The notes under the pieces were generated by a model. The model was not told the DNA's origin. It did not search any database and saw nothing but the letters and a program-made list of their open reading frames with translations. A stretch of DNA of 55,338 nucleotides from assembly GCF_910585425.1 (NCBI RefSeq), contig NZ_CAJUCP010000037.1:1-55338 (forward strand), in the 5' to 3' direction. This document shows, piece by piece, positions 33,397 through 41,144 of this stretch. How positions within the stretch are numbered: the first letter of the stretch is position 1; each line of letters opens with the position of its first letter. A program made the position numbers and the translations under genes. Source of the stretch: an uncultured Acetatifactor sp. GTDB lineage: Bacteria; Bacillota; Clostridia; Lachnospirales; Lachnospiraceae.

Positions 33397-34572
33397 TCAG
33401 CCCCGGAGGAGCCGCAGGTTCCGTTCAATCATTTCGCACCTCAGGGCCACGCAGTCCGGGCTGCGCAGAGGGTCTTCCGGCGTATGGAACACATAGTCCG
33501 TGAGCTTCTCCATGGTGGTAGCCGCCACATGCATCCTGGTATCACTGGAAGCGTAATAGATATACACCTCCCCGTTCTCCCGGGCGATGGCCCCATTGGT
33601 GAACACCACATTGGACACGTCTCCTACCCGCTCCCCCGCCCTGGGCCCGATCAGCAGCCCGCCGGGCTCCGCGATCACCCTGGCCGGGTCGTCCAGCGCC
33701 GTGGCGAAGGCGTATATCACATAGCGCAGCCCCGCCGCCGTATTGCGGACGCCGTGGGCGATGTGGATCCAGCCCTGCGGCGTCCTGATGGGCACGGCCC
33801 CCGCGCCGTTCTTGGCCTCGGTGATGGTGTGGTACTGCCTCTTGCTGGTGATGCGCTCCTCGTCGATCACCGGATGCAGGATGTCCTGGCAGAGGCCGAA
33901 GCCGATTCCGCCGCCGGAGCCGGTGTCAATGAAGTCATCCATGGGCCGGGTATAGAAAGCGTACTTGCCCTCCACGAACTCCGGATGCAGCACCACGTTC
34001 CTCTGCTGGGGCGACTGCAGGGTCTTCAAATTGGGCAGCCGCTCCCAGGTCTTCAGATCCTTTGTCCGCACGATGCCCGCGGCCGCCACCGCAGCGGATA
34101 AATCGGACACGGACCTGTCCTTGCTCTCCGAGCAGAAGACCCCATAGATATAGCCGTCCTGGTGCTTCGTCAGCCGCATGTCGTAGACATTGGTCTCCTC
34201 CGGGCAGGTGTCCGGCAGCACCACCGGATAGTCCCAGAACCGGAAGCCCTCCACGGGGCTCTGGCTCTCCGCCACGGCGAAGAAGGATTTCCTGTCGTTC
34301 CCCTCCACCCTGGCCACCAGGTAGAACTTCCCGTCCAGCTCAATGGCGCCGGAATTCATCACCGCATTCACGCCCAGGCGTTCCTGGAAATACGGATTTC
34401 TGTCCATATCCAAATCGTACCGCCAGAACAGCGGGATGTGCTCCCTGGTCAGCACGGGGTTCCTGTAACGGTCATAGATGCCGTTGTAAAAGGATGTGTC
34501 CACTTCGTTGGGACGGCTCAACAGCTCCTGCTGCTTTGCCAGTTCAATTTCATATCGAGGATGTATTCTCAT
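33397..34572 (-). CDS. 4-O-beta-mannosyl-glucose phosphorylase, GH130 (subfamily 1 type)
   Basis: GH130 protein of 391 residues, matching the length of mannosylglucose phosphorylases. Seen: VNAVMNSGAIELDGKFYLVARVEG, NVYDMRLTKHQDGYIYGVFC with the catalytic Asp, and GAGAVPIRTPQGWIHIAHGV. The expected reaction is mannosyl-beta-1,4-glucose plus phosphate to mannose-1-phosphate plus glucose, using the product of the epimerase encoded directly upstream. No signal peptide. The gap of 188 bp to the next GH130 gene holds no ORF. Confidence 0.9.
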   Translation of the reverse strand: MRIHPRYEIELAKQQELLSRPNEVDTSFYNGIYDRYRNPVLTREHIPLFWRYDLDMDRNPYFQERLGVNAVMNSGAIELDGKFYLVARVEGNDRKSFFAVAESQSPVEGFRFWDYPVVLPDTCPEETNVYDMRLTKHQDGYIYGVFCSESKDRSVSDLSAAVAAAGIVRTKDLKTWERLPNLKTLQSPQQRNVVLHPEFVEGKYAFYTRPMDDFIDTGSGGGIGFGLCQDILHPVIDEERITSKRQYHTITEAKNGAGAVPIRTPQGWIHIAHGVRNTAAGLRYVIYAFATALDDPARVIAEPGGLLIGPRAGERVGDVSNVVFTNGAIARENGEVYIYYASSDTRMHVAATTMEKLTDYVFHTPEDPLRSPDCVALRCEMIERNLRLLRG

Positions 34573-34746
34573 GATCTCTCCTATTCTCAGCTATCGCCGG
34601 TCTGCTCTCCATATCTGTGCCTGATACTTCTTACCTCTTCCGTGCGCTCTGCCATGCGCATCCTGCGCGTCCCATGGATGCCACATGTCCATGGCCCCGC
34701 GGCACAGCCGCCAATCCCCCCGGCCATGTCCGCGTCCTATGCCCTG

Positions 34747-36321
34747 TCATCCAGCGCTGCGCCTCACGATCTCCATGCACATGCGCCCGTTGTGGTAAGG
34801 GCATTTCCAGGGCTCCACGATGGGCTTCTCCAGGGCGGGGTTCCCTTCAATGTCCGTGTACCAGAACCACTCCCCCTCCGGCCTCTCGTCCACCAGGTGG
34901 GCCCTGACGAATCCCCAGATGTCCTCCGCGGCCTCCAGATAGCGGCGCTCCCCGGTCTTCTGGTAAGCGTTGTAGAATCCCACTACGCCCTCCGCCTGCA
35001 CCCACCAGACCCTTTTTTCGTCCACCACGCCCCGCTCGCACTCGTTGGCCAGGGAATGGCGGGCATAGGCCTTCTCATAGACCTCCGCCTCCAGGCTCCG
35101 CAATATGGGGCTCATGCGCCGGGTCAGCCCCTCGTCCCCCAGCACCTCCAGGCATCTGTCGATCAGCCAGGCCGCCTCGATGTCATGGCCGTAGGAATGC
35201 AGGTCGATCAGGCTCTCCATGTGGAGGTCGAAGAACACCTCCTGCCTGCGCCGCTCCGGATTGTATACACGCTCCGCCACCAGATTCAGGATCCAGCAAA
35301 GCTTCTCCTCCACGGTCCTCCGCCAGGCCCCCGGGCTTCCCGGCTCCAGGCTCCTCCCGCAGCCAGCCCCCTTTGCCGCGCCCATGGCAGCCGCATCCGT
35401 GGGCTTAGCCTGACAGCGCTCCCGGACCTGCTCCTCCCCGTACTCCGCGTCTTCCAATGCCCCCACTTCCCGGCGCTTCCTGTCTTCCGCCAGGCTCCGC
35501 TCCTCCCCATGCTCCGCGTCCTCCAAGGTCCCCGCTTCCCGGCGCTTCCTGCCTTCCGCCAGGCTCCGCCCCTCCCCTGCCGTCCGGGAAAGCACACCGG
35601 AAACCTGCTCCGCCTCCCTGCACGCCGCCAGGTATTCCGTGTACGCCTCCAGCACATGCAACAGCGTGTTCATGGTGCGGTCCGCCATCACCCCGTTCTC
35701 CGAGAGTTTATCATTGGCAATGGGACAAAAATCAATATCCAGCGCCTCCTTATACCCCTGCGCATCGAAGCACCTGCCCTCAATCACCCCGATCAGCCGC
35801 TCCGCCAGCTCCAGGGCCTCCCTGTCACGGTACGCCCTGTAATAGGAAGACAGGGCATACACCGCAAAGGCCTGGTTATAGGTATGCTTCGTGGTATCCT
35901 CCGGCCGCCCCCGGTAATCCAGCGACCAGTACACGCCGCCCCGCTCCGCGTCCACGCATCTGTCCCGCAGGAACCGGTACGCCCAGTCCGCGCACTCCTT
36001 CAGGACTTCCGCCCTGTCCTGCTCCCGCTGCGGGCTCTGCGCCTGTTCACCCTGCCGCGCCGGCTGGCCTCCCGCCCCGGGAAGCGCCGCGCCGCCGGAC
36101 AATGCCGCCCGCTCCCCCTCCTCCCCTGCCAGGCATATCGCCGCATTGGAGAAGAACCAGAGGATGCGGCTGTTCAGGATGCAGCCCTTATCCGCCTCCC
36201 TGTCCACCGTCAGCCCCGAATCCATCCATCCGTAAAACCCGCCGTTCTCCCTGTCCCGCAGCCCTTCCCAGAAAGGAACCAGGCGGCCCCACAGATGGTC
36301 CCTTACCTCATTGCTTAACAT
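34747..36321 (-). CDS. AGE-family mannobiose/cellobiose 2-epimerase with two insertions
   Basis: Alpha/alpha-barrel epimerase of 524 residues against about 400 for the family. Catalytic elements are present: KHTYNQAFAVYALSSYY near 145, SYGHDIEAAWL (His379, Glu382), VWWVQAEG (Trp439-440, Glu444) and CPYHNGR (His510). Two low-complexity insertions account for the length: about 66-103 (Gly/Ala/Gln-rich) and about 238-335, the latter including two 23-residue repeats (RSLAE-x-RKRRE-x-G, 252-274 and 275-297). It should convert mannobiose to mannosyl-glucose for the adjacent GH130 phosphorylase. GGGGGAG precedes the ATG. First gene of the operon, divergent from araC. Confidence 0.85.
   Translation of the reverse strand: MLSNEVRDHLWGRLVPFWEGLRDRENGGFYGWMDSGLTVDREADKGCILNSRILWFFSNAAICLAGEEGERAALSGGAALPGAGGQPARQGEQAQSPQREQDRAEVLKECADWAYRFLRDRCVDAERGGVYWSLDYRGRPEDTTKHTYNQAFAVYALSSYYRAYRDREALELAERLIGVIEGRCFDAQGYKEALDIDFCPIANDKLSENGVMADRTMNTLLHVLEAYTEYLAACREAEQVSGVLSRTAGEGRSLAEGRKRREAGTLEDAEHGEERSLAEDRKRREVGALEDAEYGEEQVRERCQAKPTDAAAMGAAKGAGCGRSLEPGSPGAWRRTVEEKLCWILNLVAERVYNPERRRQEVFFDLHMESLIDLHSYGHDIEAAWLIDRCLEVLGDEGLTRRMSPILRSLEAEVYEKAYARHSLANECERGVVDEKRVWWVQAEGVVGFYNAYQKTGERRYLEAAEDIWGFVRAHLVDERPEGEWFWYTDIEGNPALEKPIVEPWKCPYHNGRMCMEIVRRSAG
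35431..35568 (-). repeat. 69-bp direct repeat, two copies, in the epimerase gene
   Basis: Copies 35431-35499 and 35500-35568 adjoin exactly and differ at only a few positions. They encode the 23-residue repeats at 252-274 and 275-297 of the epimerase, between helices of the barrel. Its length is a multiple of 3, so copy number can change without a frameshift. Confidence 0.8.
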
Positions 36322-36386
36322 GCAGCTCCCCCTTTCCGAACTTAATTAATTTCTGACTCTATTATTAACTTATTTATTAATCAATG

Positions 36387-36424
36387 TCATCAACTGTTCT
36401 TGACTTTTATCCATAATTCTTGAC
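36387..36424 (-). promoter_or_regulatory. Shared 38-bp regulatory motif, copy 2 (upstream of epimerase operon)
   Basis: Matches 22382-22419 at 30 of 38 positions, including both TTCTTG boxes 20 bp apart and the start TCATCAACT. It begins 66 bp before the epimerase start, just upstream of a candidate minus-strand -35 (TTGATT, 36379-36384) paired with TAGAGT (36356-36361). The adjacent divergent AraC protein is the natural candidate to bind it. Confidence 0.65.
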
Positions 36425-36575
36425 GAAAACAGGATTTTCATCCTTTTCCACAATAAAATCCCGCTTTTTTCGGAGCATTTGACAATACCCATCCCCCGCC
36501 CTTTCAGCTATAATAAATCCATATCGCTTAAAAAGCACTTATATTGCGCACCGGTTAAAGTGGCAGTACAACACG

Positions 36576-36643
36576 ACTGCAGACCGCCAGCCAGGTGCTT
36601 TCACGGAGACACCACTGTAAATCCTGGCGGTCTGCAGTATAAT
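36576..36643 (+). promoter_or_regulatory. 15-bp inverted repeat and -10 box upstream of araC
   Basis: ACTGCAGACCGCCAG (36576-36590) and CTGGCGGTCTGCAGT (36624-36638) are perfect reverse complements 33 bp apart. A TATAAT box (36638-36643) shares its first T with the right arm, and no good -35 lies 17 bp upstream. The spacer has its own GGTG/CACC pairing. It may be an operator for araC or a transposed palindrome. Confidence 0.6.
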
Positions 36644-36674
36644 CAAAATCCGGCCTGAAAGAGAGGATGCGTCC

Positions 36675-37526
36675 ATGATTATAGAGGAAAACTACACCCC
36701 CAGCCTGTCCCTGCTGTCCAAATCAGGGGTGAACCTGACATCCTTCCACCCGGAAGCGGAGGTCAGGGACTCCCTCCTCCACCGCATCGCCCTGGAATGG
36801 GGCTCCGTAAGCGGCCCCGTCTCCTACTATGCCCCCCAGGCCCGGGCCCTGGGGCTCCTGCGCCTGAAATCCGGCTCCCTGCACCTCACCGCCTTTCCCT
36901 CCGGCAGTCCCCTGCACCTTTCGGAGAGCGGCCTCTACCTTGTGGACTGCCGCCTTGCCCGCCGGATGCTGGTGCGCGGCAGGGCGGAGTATGCGCTGCT
37001 GCTCTTTGACGGCCCCGGCCTGGACTATTTCTGCCGCCAGCTCCCCCAGGACATGCCCTTCTGGCGGATCCCTCCCGCCGCCCCCTGGGCCGGAGACCTC
37101 CTCCCCCTGTTCGGAAAGAAGGAGGAAAGCCCCATCCTCTGCCATATGCTGCTGACCGGGCTGCTCTCCCGGCTGGCCCTGGCGCATGCCCTTCCTCCGG
37201 AGACCGCCCCCGCCTATCTGGAGGACATCAAGTCCCGGCTGGAGACCCATTATTATGAAAGCTTTTCCCTGGCAGCGCTGGAGGAAAGGTATAAGGTGAA
37301 CCGCTACCGCCTCTGCCGGGAGTTCAAGAGCCATTACCGCACCTCCCCCCTGCAGTACCTGCACCGGATGCGTGTCCAGGCCGCCAGGAGCCTGCTGGTG
37401 GAGACGAACCTGAAAGTGCATGAAGTCAGCTATGAGGTGGGCTATGAGAACGTGAACCATTTCATCGCCCATTTCAAGAAGAACACGGGGCTGACTCCCG
37501 GGGAGTACCGCCTGTCACCCCGATGA
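36675..37526 (+). CDS. AraC-family transcriptional regulator
   Basis: Regulator of 283 residues. The N-terminal 180 residues form a cupin-like sensor domain (weakly conserved), and the C-terminal 100 hold the two HTH motifs: FSLAALEERYKVNRYRLCREFKSHYRTSPLQYLHRMRVQAA and VHEVSYEVGYENVNHFIAHFKKNTGLTPGEYR. GAGAGGA precedes the ATG. It is divergent from the epimerase/GH130 operon, so it most likely activates that operon in response to a mannoside, through the TTCTTG direct repeats. Confidence 0.9.
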   Translation: MIIEENYTPSLSLLSKSGVNLTSFHPEAEVRDSLLHRIALEWGSVSGPVSYYAPQARALGLLRLKSGSLHLTAFPSGSPLHLSESGLYLVDCRLARRMLVRGRAEYALLLFDGPGLDYFCRQLPQDMPFWRIPPAAPWAGDLLPLFGKKEESPILCHMLLTGLLSRLALAHALPPETAPAYLEDIKSRLETHYYESFSLAALEERYKVNRYRLCREFKSHYRTSPLQYLHRMRVQAARSLLVETNLKVHEVSYEVGYENVNHFIAHFKKNTGLTPGEYRLSPR

Positions 37527-37552
37527 CAGGCAAAAGGAGCCTCGTTTTCCGC

Positions 37553-37581
37553 TTGACAATCCATTCATTTTTCTTTATCAT
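37553..37581 (+). promoter_or_regulatory. Promoter of the PAS sensor operon
   Basis: TTGACA (37553-37558) and TATCAT (37576-37581) are 17 bp apart. The transcript would begin about 90 bases before the sensor gene and immediately meet the hairpin at 37609. Confidence 0.6.
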
Positions 37582-37608
37582 ATAAAGGAGAGAAGACGGA
37601 CAGCACAA

Positions 37609-37632
37609 AGCCTTATCTGAGGCTTTTCTTTT
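37609..37632 (+). terminator. Terminator or attenuator in the sensor gene leader
   Basis: AGCCT-TATCTG-AGGCT followed by TTTCTTTTTT is a good intrinsic terminator. It stands between the promoter at 37553 and the sensor start, so it may end the araC transcript, attenuate the sensor operon, or both. No known riboswitch consensus is visible in the 25-base leader before it. Confidence 0.6.
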
Positions 37633-37676
37633 TTATATCTGGCAAAAGCCCGGCAGATGCCGAGGGGGGATTGACT

Positions 37677-39641
37677 TTGGAGAGCAAAGATTACGAAATC
37701 ATCTTAAACAGTATGCCGGAGACCGGCATTTATGTGATAAGGCAGGACAATCACAGCCTACTGTATTTCAACAAAAGGGTTCAGACCGTATCGCCGGAGG
37801 TACGCTTGGGCATGACCTGCCATGAGGTATGGGCGGGATCTTGCATCAACTGTCCCCTGCTGACCATAGAGGGCAGGCAGGAGGGGCGCTCCCTGGGCTA
37901 CAATGCCACCTTCGGCGGGGTGGTGGACATGGTGGCCACCCGGATGCTCTGGAAGGATGCCATCCCAGCCTTCGTGGTCAGCGTCACGCCACGCATAGAG
38001 GCCTCGGGCTACGCTTACCACAAAATCCTGCGCCTGGATCTGGGCCGGAACCGCTATGACGTGCTGAAATCCGATGCGGCCGCATGGCTGTCCCAGCGCG
38101 GCACAGAGAACCTCTCCGGTGAATTCGAGAACCTGGCGGGAAGCGGCATGGTGCATCCCGACGACGTGGAGCGTTTCCGGGCCTTCACCCACATGTCCCA
38201 TCTGCAGAATGCCCTGCGCTCCGGCAAGTCCATGCTGACCTGCATCTACCGCCGCCTCCACCAGGAGGAATTCCGCTGGAACCTGATCGAGGTGGTCCGG
38301 GCCTTCGACTACAGCGAAGAGAACCAGACCGCCATGTTCTGCGTGAAGGACGTGCACGATACCATGCGTGAGGGCCTGGAGTGCGAGGAGGACAATGTCC
38401 GCAGCCGGGACGCCCTTCTGGCCGTAGGCGAACAGAGCTTCGGCATCTATGCCATCAACCTGGAGAACGGCGCCACGGACCTCATCCGGGTGGATGGGCA
38501 CGCGCCCGGGGAGGACTCCCATCTGTCCGGGTGGGATACATATCTGCAATCCCAGATTGGGGAAAGGCTCCATCCCGCCTACCGGGAGGCTTTCCTGGCG
38601 AAATTCTCCACCGAGGGCCTCATACAGGCCAGGGATGCGGGGGAGCAGGAATCGGAGCTCCTGTGCCAGTGGGAGATCGGCGGCTCCTACCGCTATATCT
38701 CCGTGACGGCCCATATGAACAGCGAGCATGGCAATCCGGAATACGCGCTGCTCGCCATGGAGAACATGGACGAACAGATACGCAAGGAGCTGGCTCACAG
38801 CAAGCGGGATATGCAGATCGCCGCGATCCTGAAGTCCCGCTTCACCATGATGACCACGGTGAACCTGGAGAATGGCCAGTGCGAGCGCATCCGCCTGGAC
38901 GGCGATGCCCGGATGCAGGATGCCCAGGTGGGCGATTACAGCTATTATACCCAGTTGCTGATTCCACAGCTATATCCGGAGGATGCCCTCAATTACGGGT
39001 ATCTCCTGTCCCTGGAGCATCTGCGGGAAAAGGCGGCGGTGACGGAGCATTACGCGGAGGAGGTCTGCCAGTACCGCATCAAGGGGGATCCTCCCCGCTG
39101 GCTGGAGCAGCATATCATCTACAGCCGCCAGAACGGCAGGATGGTGGTCAATATCCTGGGCCATGACATCACCGATGAGAAGAGCCGGGAGGACCAAAGG
39201 CACCGGGCCATGCAGGACCGGGCCTACATCATCAGCAGCCTGAGCAGCCTGTTCTTCTCCACTTACTACATCGACCTGGAGCGGGATACCTTCCGGGCCG
39301 TGACCAAGCTGGGCAAGGACGGGGACGTGCTGGGCAGCGAAGTGAACTGCACCGCCGCCCTGGAGGTCTACGCCGAGAATTTCATCCATCCGGATGACAG
39401 GGAAGACTATCTGAACGTCATGAACATACCGAATCTGATGCAGAACCTGCGCTGGTGGCAGCCCTATGTATCGGCCACCTACCGGAAACTCCCCCAGGAG
39501 CCCGACGATGATACCGCGCCTCCCCAGTGGGTACGGGCCACCGTGGTGCTGGCCCAGATCGGCGGCAACGACATGCCGAAGACCGCGGTGTACGTGGCCC
39601 AGGACATCACGGAGACCCTGCAGCGCCAGCAACTGAAATGA
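37677..39641 (+). CDS. Multi-PAS-like sensor protein without output domain
   Basis: Soluble protein of 654 residues made of about five PAS-like units: near 1-115 (with a Cys-rich CINCP segment), 120-235, 245-370, 380-500 and 520-650. Internal similarity is visible, e.g. YAINLENGATDLIRVDG, TVNLENGQCERIRLDG and YYIDLERDTFRAVTKLG. No histidine kinase, GGDEF or methyl-acceptor domain is present. I chose the TTG at 37677 because GGGGGG (37663-37669) is 7 bases upstream. The next gene is a REC-GGDEF protein, so the sensor may regulate it through protein contact. Ligand unknown. Confidence 0.75.
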   Translation: MESKDYEIILNSMPETGIYVIRQDNHSLLYFNKRVQTVSPEVRLGMTCHEVWAGSCINCPLLTIEGRQEGRSLGYNATFGGVVDMVATRMLWKDAIPAFVVSVTPRIEASGYAYHKILRLDLGRNRYDVLKSDAAAWLSQRGTENLSGEFENLAGSGMVHPDDVERFRAFTHMSHLQNALRSGKSMLTCIYRRLHQEEFRWNLIEVVRAFDYSEENQTAMFCVKDVHDTMREGLECEEDNVRSRDALLAVGEQSFGIYAINLENGATDLIRVDGHAPGEDSHLSGWDTYLQSQIGERLHPAYREAFLAKFSTEGLIQARDAGEQESELLCQWEIGGSYRYISVTAHMNSEHGNPEYALLAMENMDEQIRKELAHSKRDMQIAAILKSRFTMMTTVNLENGQCERIRLDGDARMQDAQVGDYSYYTQLLIPQLYPEDALNYGYLLSLEHLREKAAVTEHYAEEVCQYRIKGDPPRWLEQHIIYSRQNGRMVVNILGHDITDEKSREDQRHRAMQDRAYIISSLSSLFFSTYYIDLERDTFRAVTKLGKDGDVLGSEVNCTAALEVYAENFIHPDDREDYLNVMNIPNLMQNLRWWQPYVSATYRKLPQEPDDDTAPPQWVRATVVLAQIGGNDMPKTAVYVAQDITETLQRQQLK

Positions 39642-39699
39642 CACGGAATCGGAAAGCCCCACCATCCGGCAGCTAAAACGAACGGGAGTAAGGAAAAAT

Positions 39700-40617
39700 A
39701 TGGACAAAATATTGATAATCGAAGACAGCCGGGCACAGGCTGAATATCTGAAATCAATCCTGAGCGATGACTACGAGGTCACCATATGCCTGGAAGGCGA
39801 GGAAGGCTTCCGCAAGGCAAAGGGGGATGACTTCTCCCTGATCTTCCTGGACATCATCATGCCGGATGTAGACGGCTTCACGCTGCTGAAGAAATTCCAG
39901 GAGACGATTCTCACCAAGTATACGCCTGTCATCCTGGTCAGCGGCCTGGCGGATGTGCAGCACGAGGAGAAGGGCCTCACCCTGGGCGCGGTGGACTACA
40001 TCGCCAAGCCCTTCAGCCCCATCACGGTTCGGGCCAGGGCCGCCATCCACATCAAGCTACACCACTACCAGATGCAGTTCATGCACCAGGCCACCATGGA
40101 TCAGCTCACCGGCGTGGCCAACAGGCGGCGCTACGAAGACGAGAGCAACTTAAAATGGCGGGAGGCCATCCGGCTGGGGCTCACCTTCTCCGTCTGCATG
40201 TTCGACATCGACAAGTTCAAGGTATACAATGACACCTTCGGCCACCCGGCGGGGGATAAGGTCATCTCTGCCGTGGCCCAGGCGGCATCCGCCTTCTTCC
40301 AGCGCCCCACGGACTTCTTCGGGCGCTACGGCGGGGAGGAGTTCGTGGCGATCATGCTGGGCAATGATTCCAGGTCAGCCTTTGAGTTCCTGCAGACCAT
40401 CCGGCAGGCGGTGGAAGATCTCCATATCCCCCATGACCCTTCCGTATCCCCCTGGGTCACCATCAGCATCGGCGGCGTCACCCTCCTGCCCAAGATGGGA
40501 GACGATTACGACGACTACCTGAAGATCGCGGACAACATGCTCTACAAGGCCAAGCACAACGGCCGGAACATGGTGGTATGGTCCGATGGCGGCAAGGAGG
40601 AGTGGCGGGAGCGGTAG
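39700..40617 (+). CDS. Response regulator with GGDEF diguanylate cyclase domain (PleD-like)
   Basis: Protein of 305 residues. The receiver domain (1-120) has the acidic pocket IIEDS, phospho-acceptor LDIIMPDVDG and KPF. The GGDEF domain (135-300) has DQLTGVANRR, FDIDKFKVYNDTFGH and the active GGEEF loop, so it should make cyclic di-GMP. No RxxD inhibitory site is seen just before GGEEF. AAGGA lies before the ATG. It follows the PAS protein by 58 bp and is likely co-transcribed. No histidine kinase is nearby. Confidence 0.9.
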   Translation: MDKILIIEDSRAQAEYLKSILSDDYEVTICLEGEEGFRKAKGDDFSLIFLDIIMPDVDGFTLLKKFQETILTKYTPVILVSGLADVQHEEKGLTLGAVDYIAKPFSPITVRARAAIHIKLHHYQMQFMHQATMDQLTGVANRRRYEDESNLKWREAIRLGLTFSVCMFDIDKFKVYNDTFGHPAGDKVISAVAQAASAFFQRPTDFFGRYGGEEFVAIMLGNDSRSAFEFLQTIRQAVEDLHIPHDPSVSPWVTISIGGVTLLPKMGDDYDDYLKIADNMLYKAKHNGRNMVVWSDGGKEEWRER

Positions 40618-40684
40618 CTCCCCCCATATCCCCGCTGTTCCTCTGTAAGGGGATAGCGGGAATGCCAGTCCGTAAAGGCACAGC

Positions 40685-40724
40685 GAGCGGGCGTATCGAT
40701 TCTTTCCAATCAATACGCCCGCTC
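40685..40724. repeat. Long inverted repeat downstream of the cyclase gene
   Basis: A 17-bp arm (40685-40701, GAGCGGGCGTATCGATT) and its complement (40708-40724) differ at one position, with a 6-base loop. It is about 65 bp past the cyclase stop and could act as its terminator or as the end of a leftward RNA, but no T-run follows on either strand. Confidence 0.65.
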
Positions 40725-40961
40725 AATTCGCTTCGTCCAATGGACCATACCTCCTTATTCAGTTTTTTCTTTCTCTTCCATTTCACCTTTTTGTGCTTTC
40801 CACGCTTTTCCTGTACTCCATGCACTGTAACGTTCTGGCAAATTCCGCTTCAGATATCCGCTACTTTTTTCGTGTCCTGCACCTTCTGTCTGGAACCTTT
40901 GCTGTTTATTTAGTTTTTTTAATGGAAGATTTTGTTTTTCCTCTCTCTTTATTGTGATTTT

Positions 40962-40990
40962 ATTATATGCCCTGATTCCGTATTTGTCAA
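40962..40990 (-). promoter_or_regulatory. Consensus promoter without recognised gene
   Basis: On the minus strand TTGACA (40985-40990) and TATAAT (40962-40967) are exactly 17 bp apart, the full sigma-A consensus. Transcription would start near 40955 and run leftward through about 250 bases of non-coding DNA to the inverted repeat at 40685-40724. A weak GAGAGG follows at 40940 but no start codon is suitably placed. Confidence 0.7.
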
Positions 40991-41144
40991 TACTTTTTTT
41001 GCGATTTTTGATTATTTTTTTGAAATTATTTTTTGCCGTATCTATTTTACGAATTTGAGCTGTTTTCTATAGTTTATTCTGCTAATTATTGGGCATTGCC
41101 CCGTTTTTCGCACGAGTCCATGGACGGGCTGCGGGCCGCGCCGC

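Larger units (their letters stand above)
40618..41144. other. Non-coding region with an orphan leftward promoter
   Basis: 527 bp between the cyclase and the DnaJ-like gene. The left part carries long inverted repeats, and the right part (40741-41100) is very T-rich on the plus strand. No ORF with a ribosome site was found on either strand; the minus-strand frame at 40478-40825 is Lys/Arg/Pro-rich and runs into the cyclase gene. A consensus promoter at 40962-40990 drives the region leftward, so a non-coding RNA is possible. Confidence 0.5.

Noticed and set aside
34162..36318. 718-codon open frame opposite the epimerase and GH130 genes
   Set aside because: Spans two clear genes on the other strand, is Pro/His/Leu-rich and has no domain; antisense artefact.
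37582..37640. Possible cyclic di-GMP riboswitch before the sensor/cyclase genes
   Set aside because: Only about 25 bases lie between the promoter and the hairpin, and GEMM landmarks are absent.
40478..40825. 115-codon basic ORF downstream of the orphan consensus promoter
   Set aside because: GTG start without ribosome site, and half of it is the complement of the cyclase gene.
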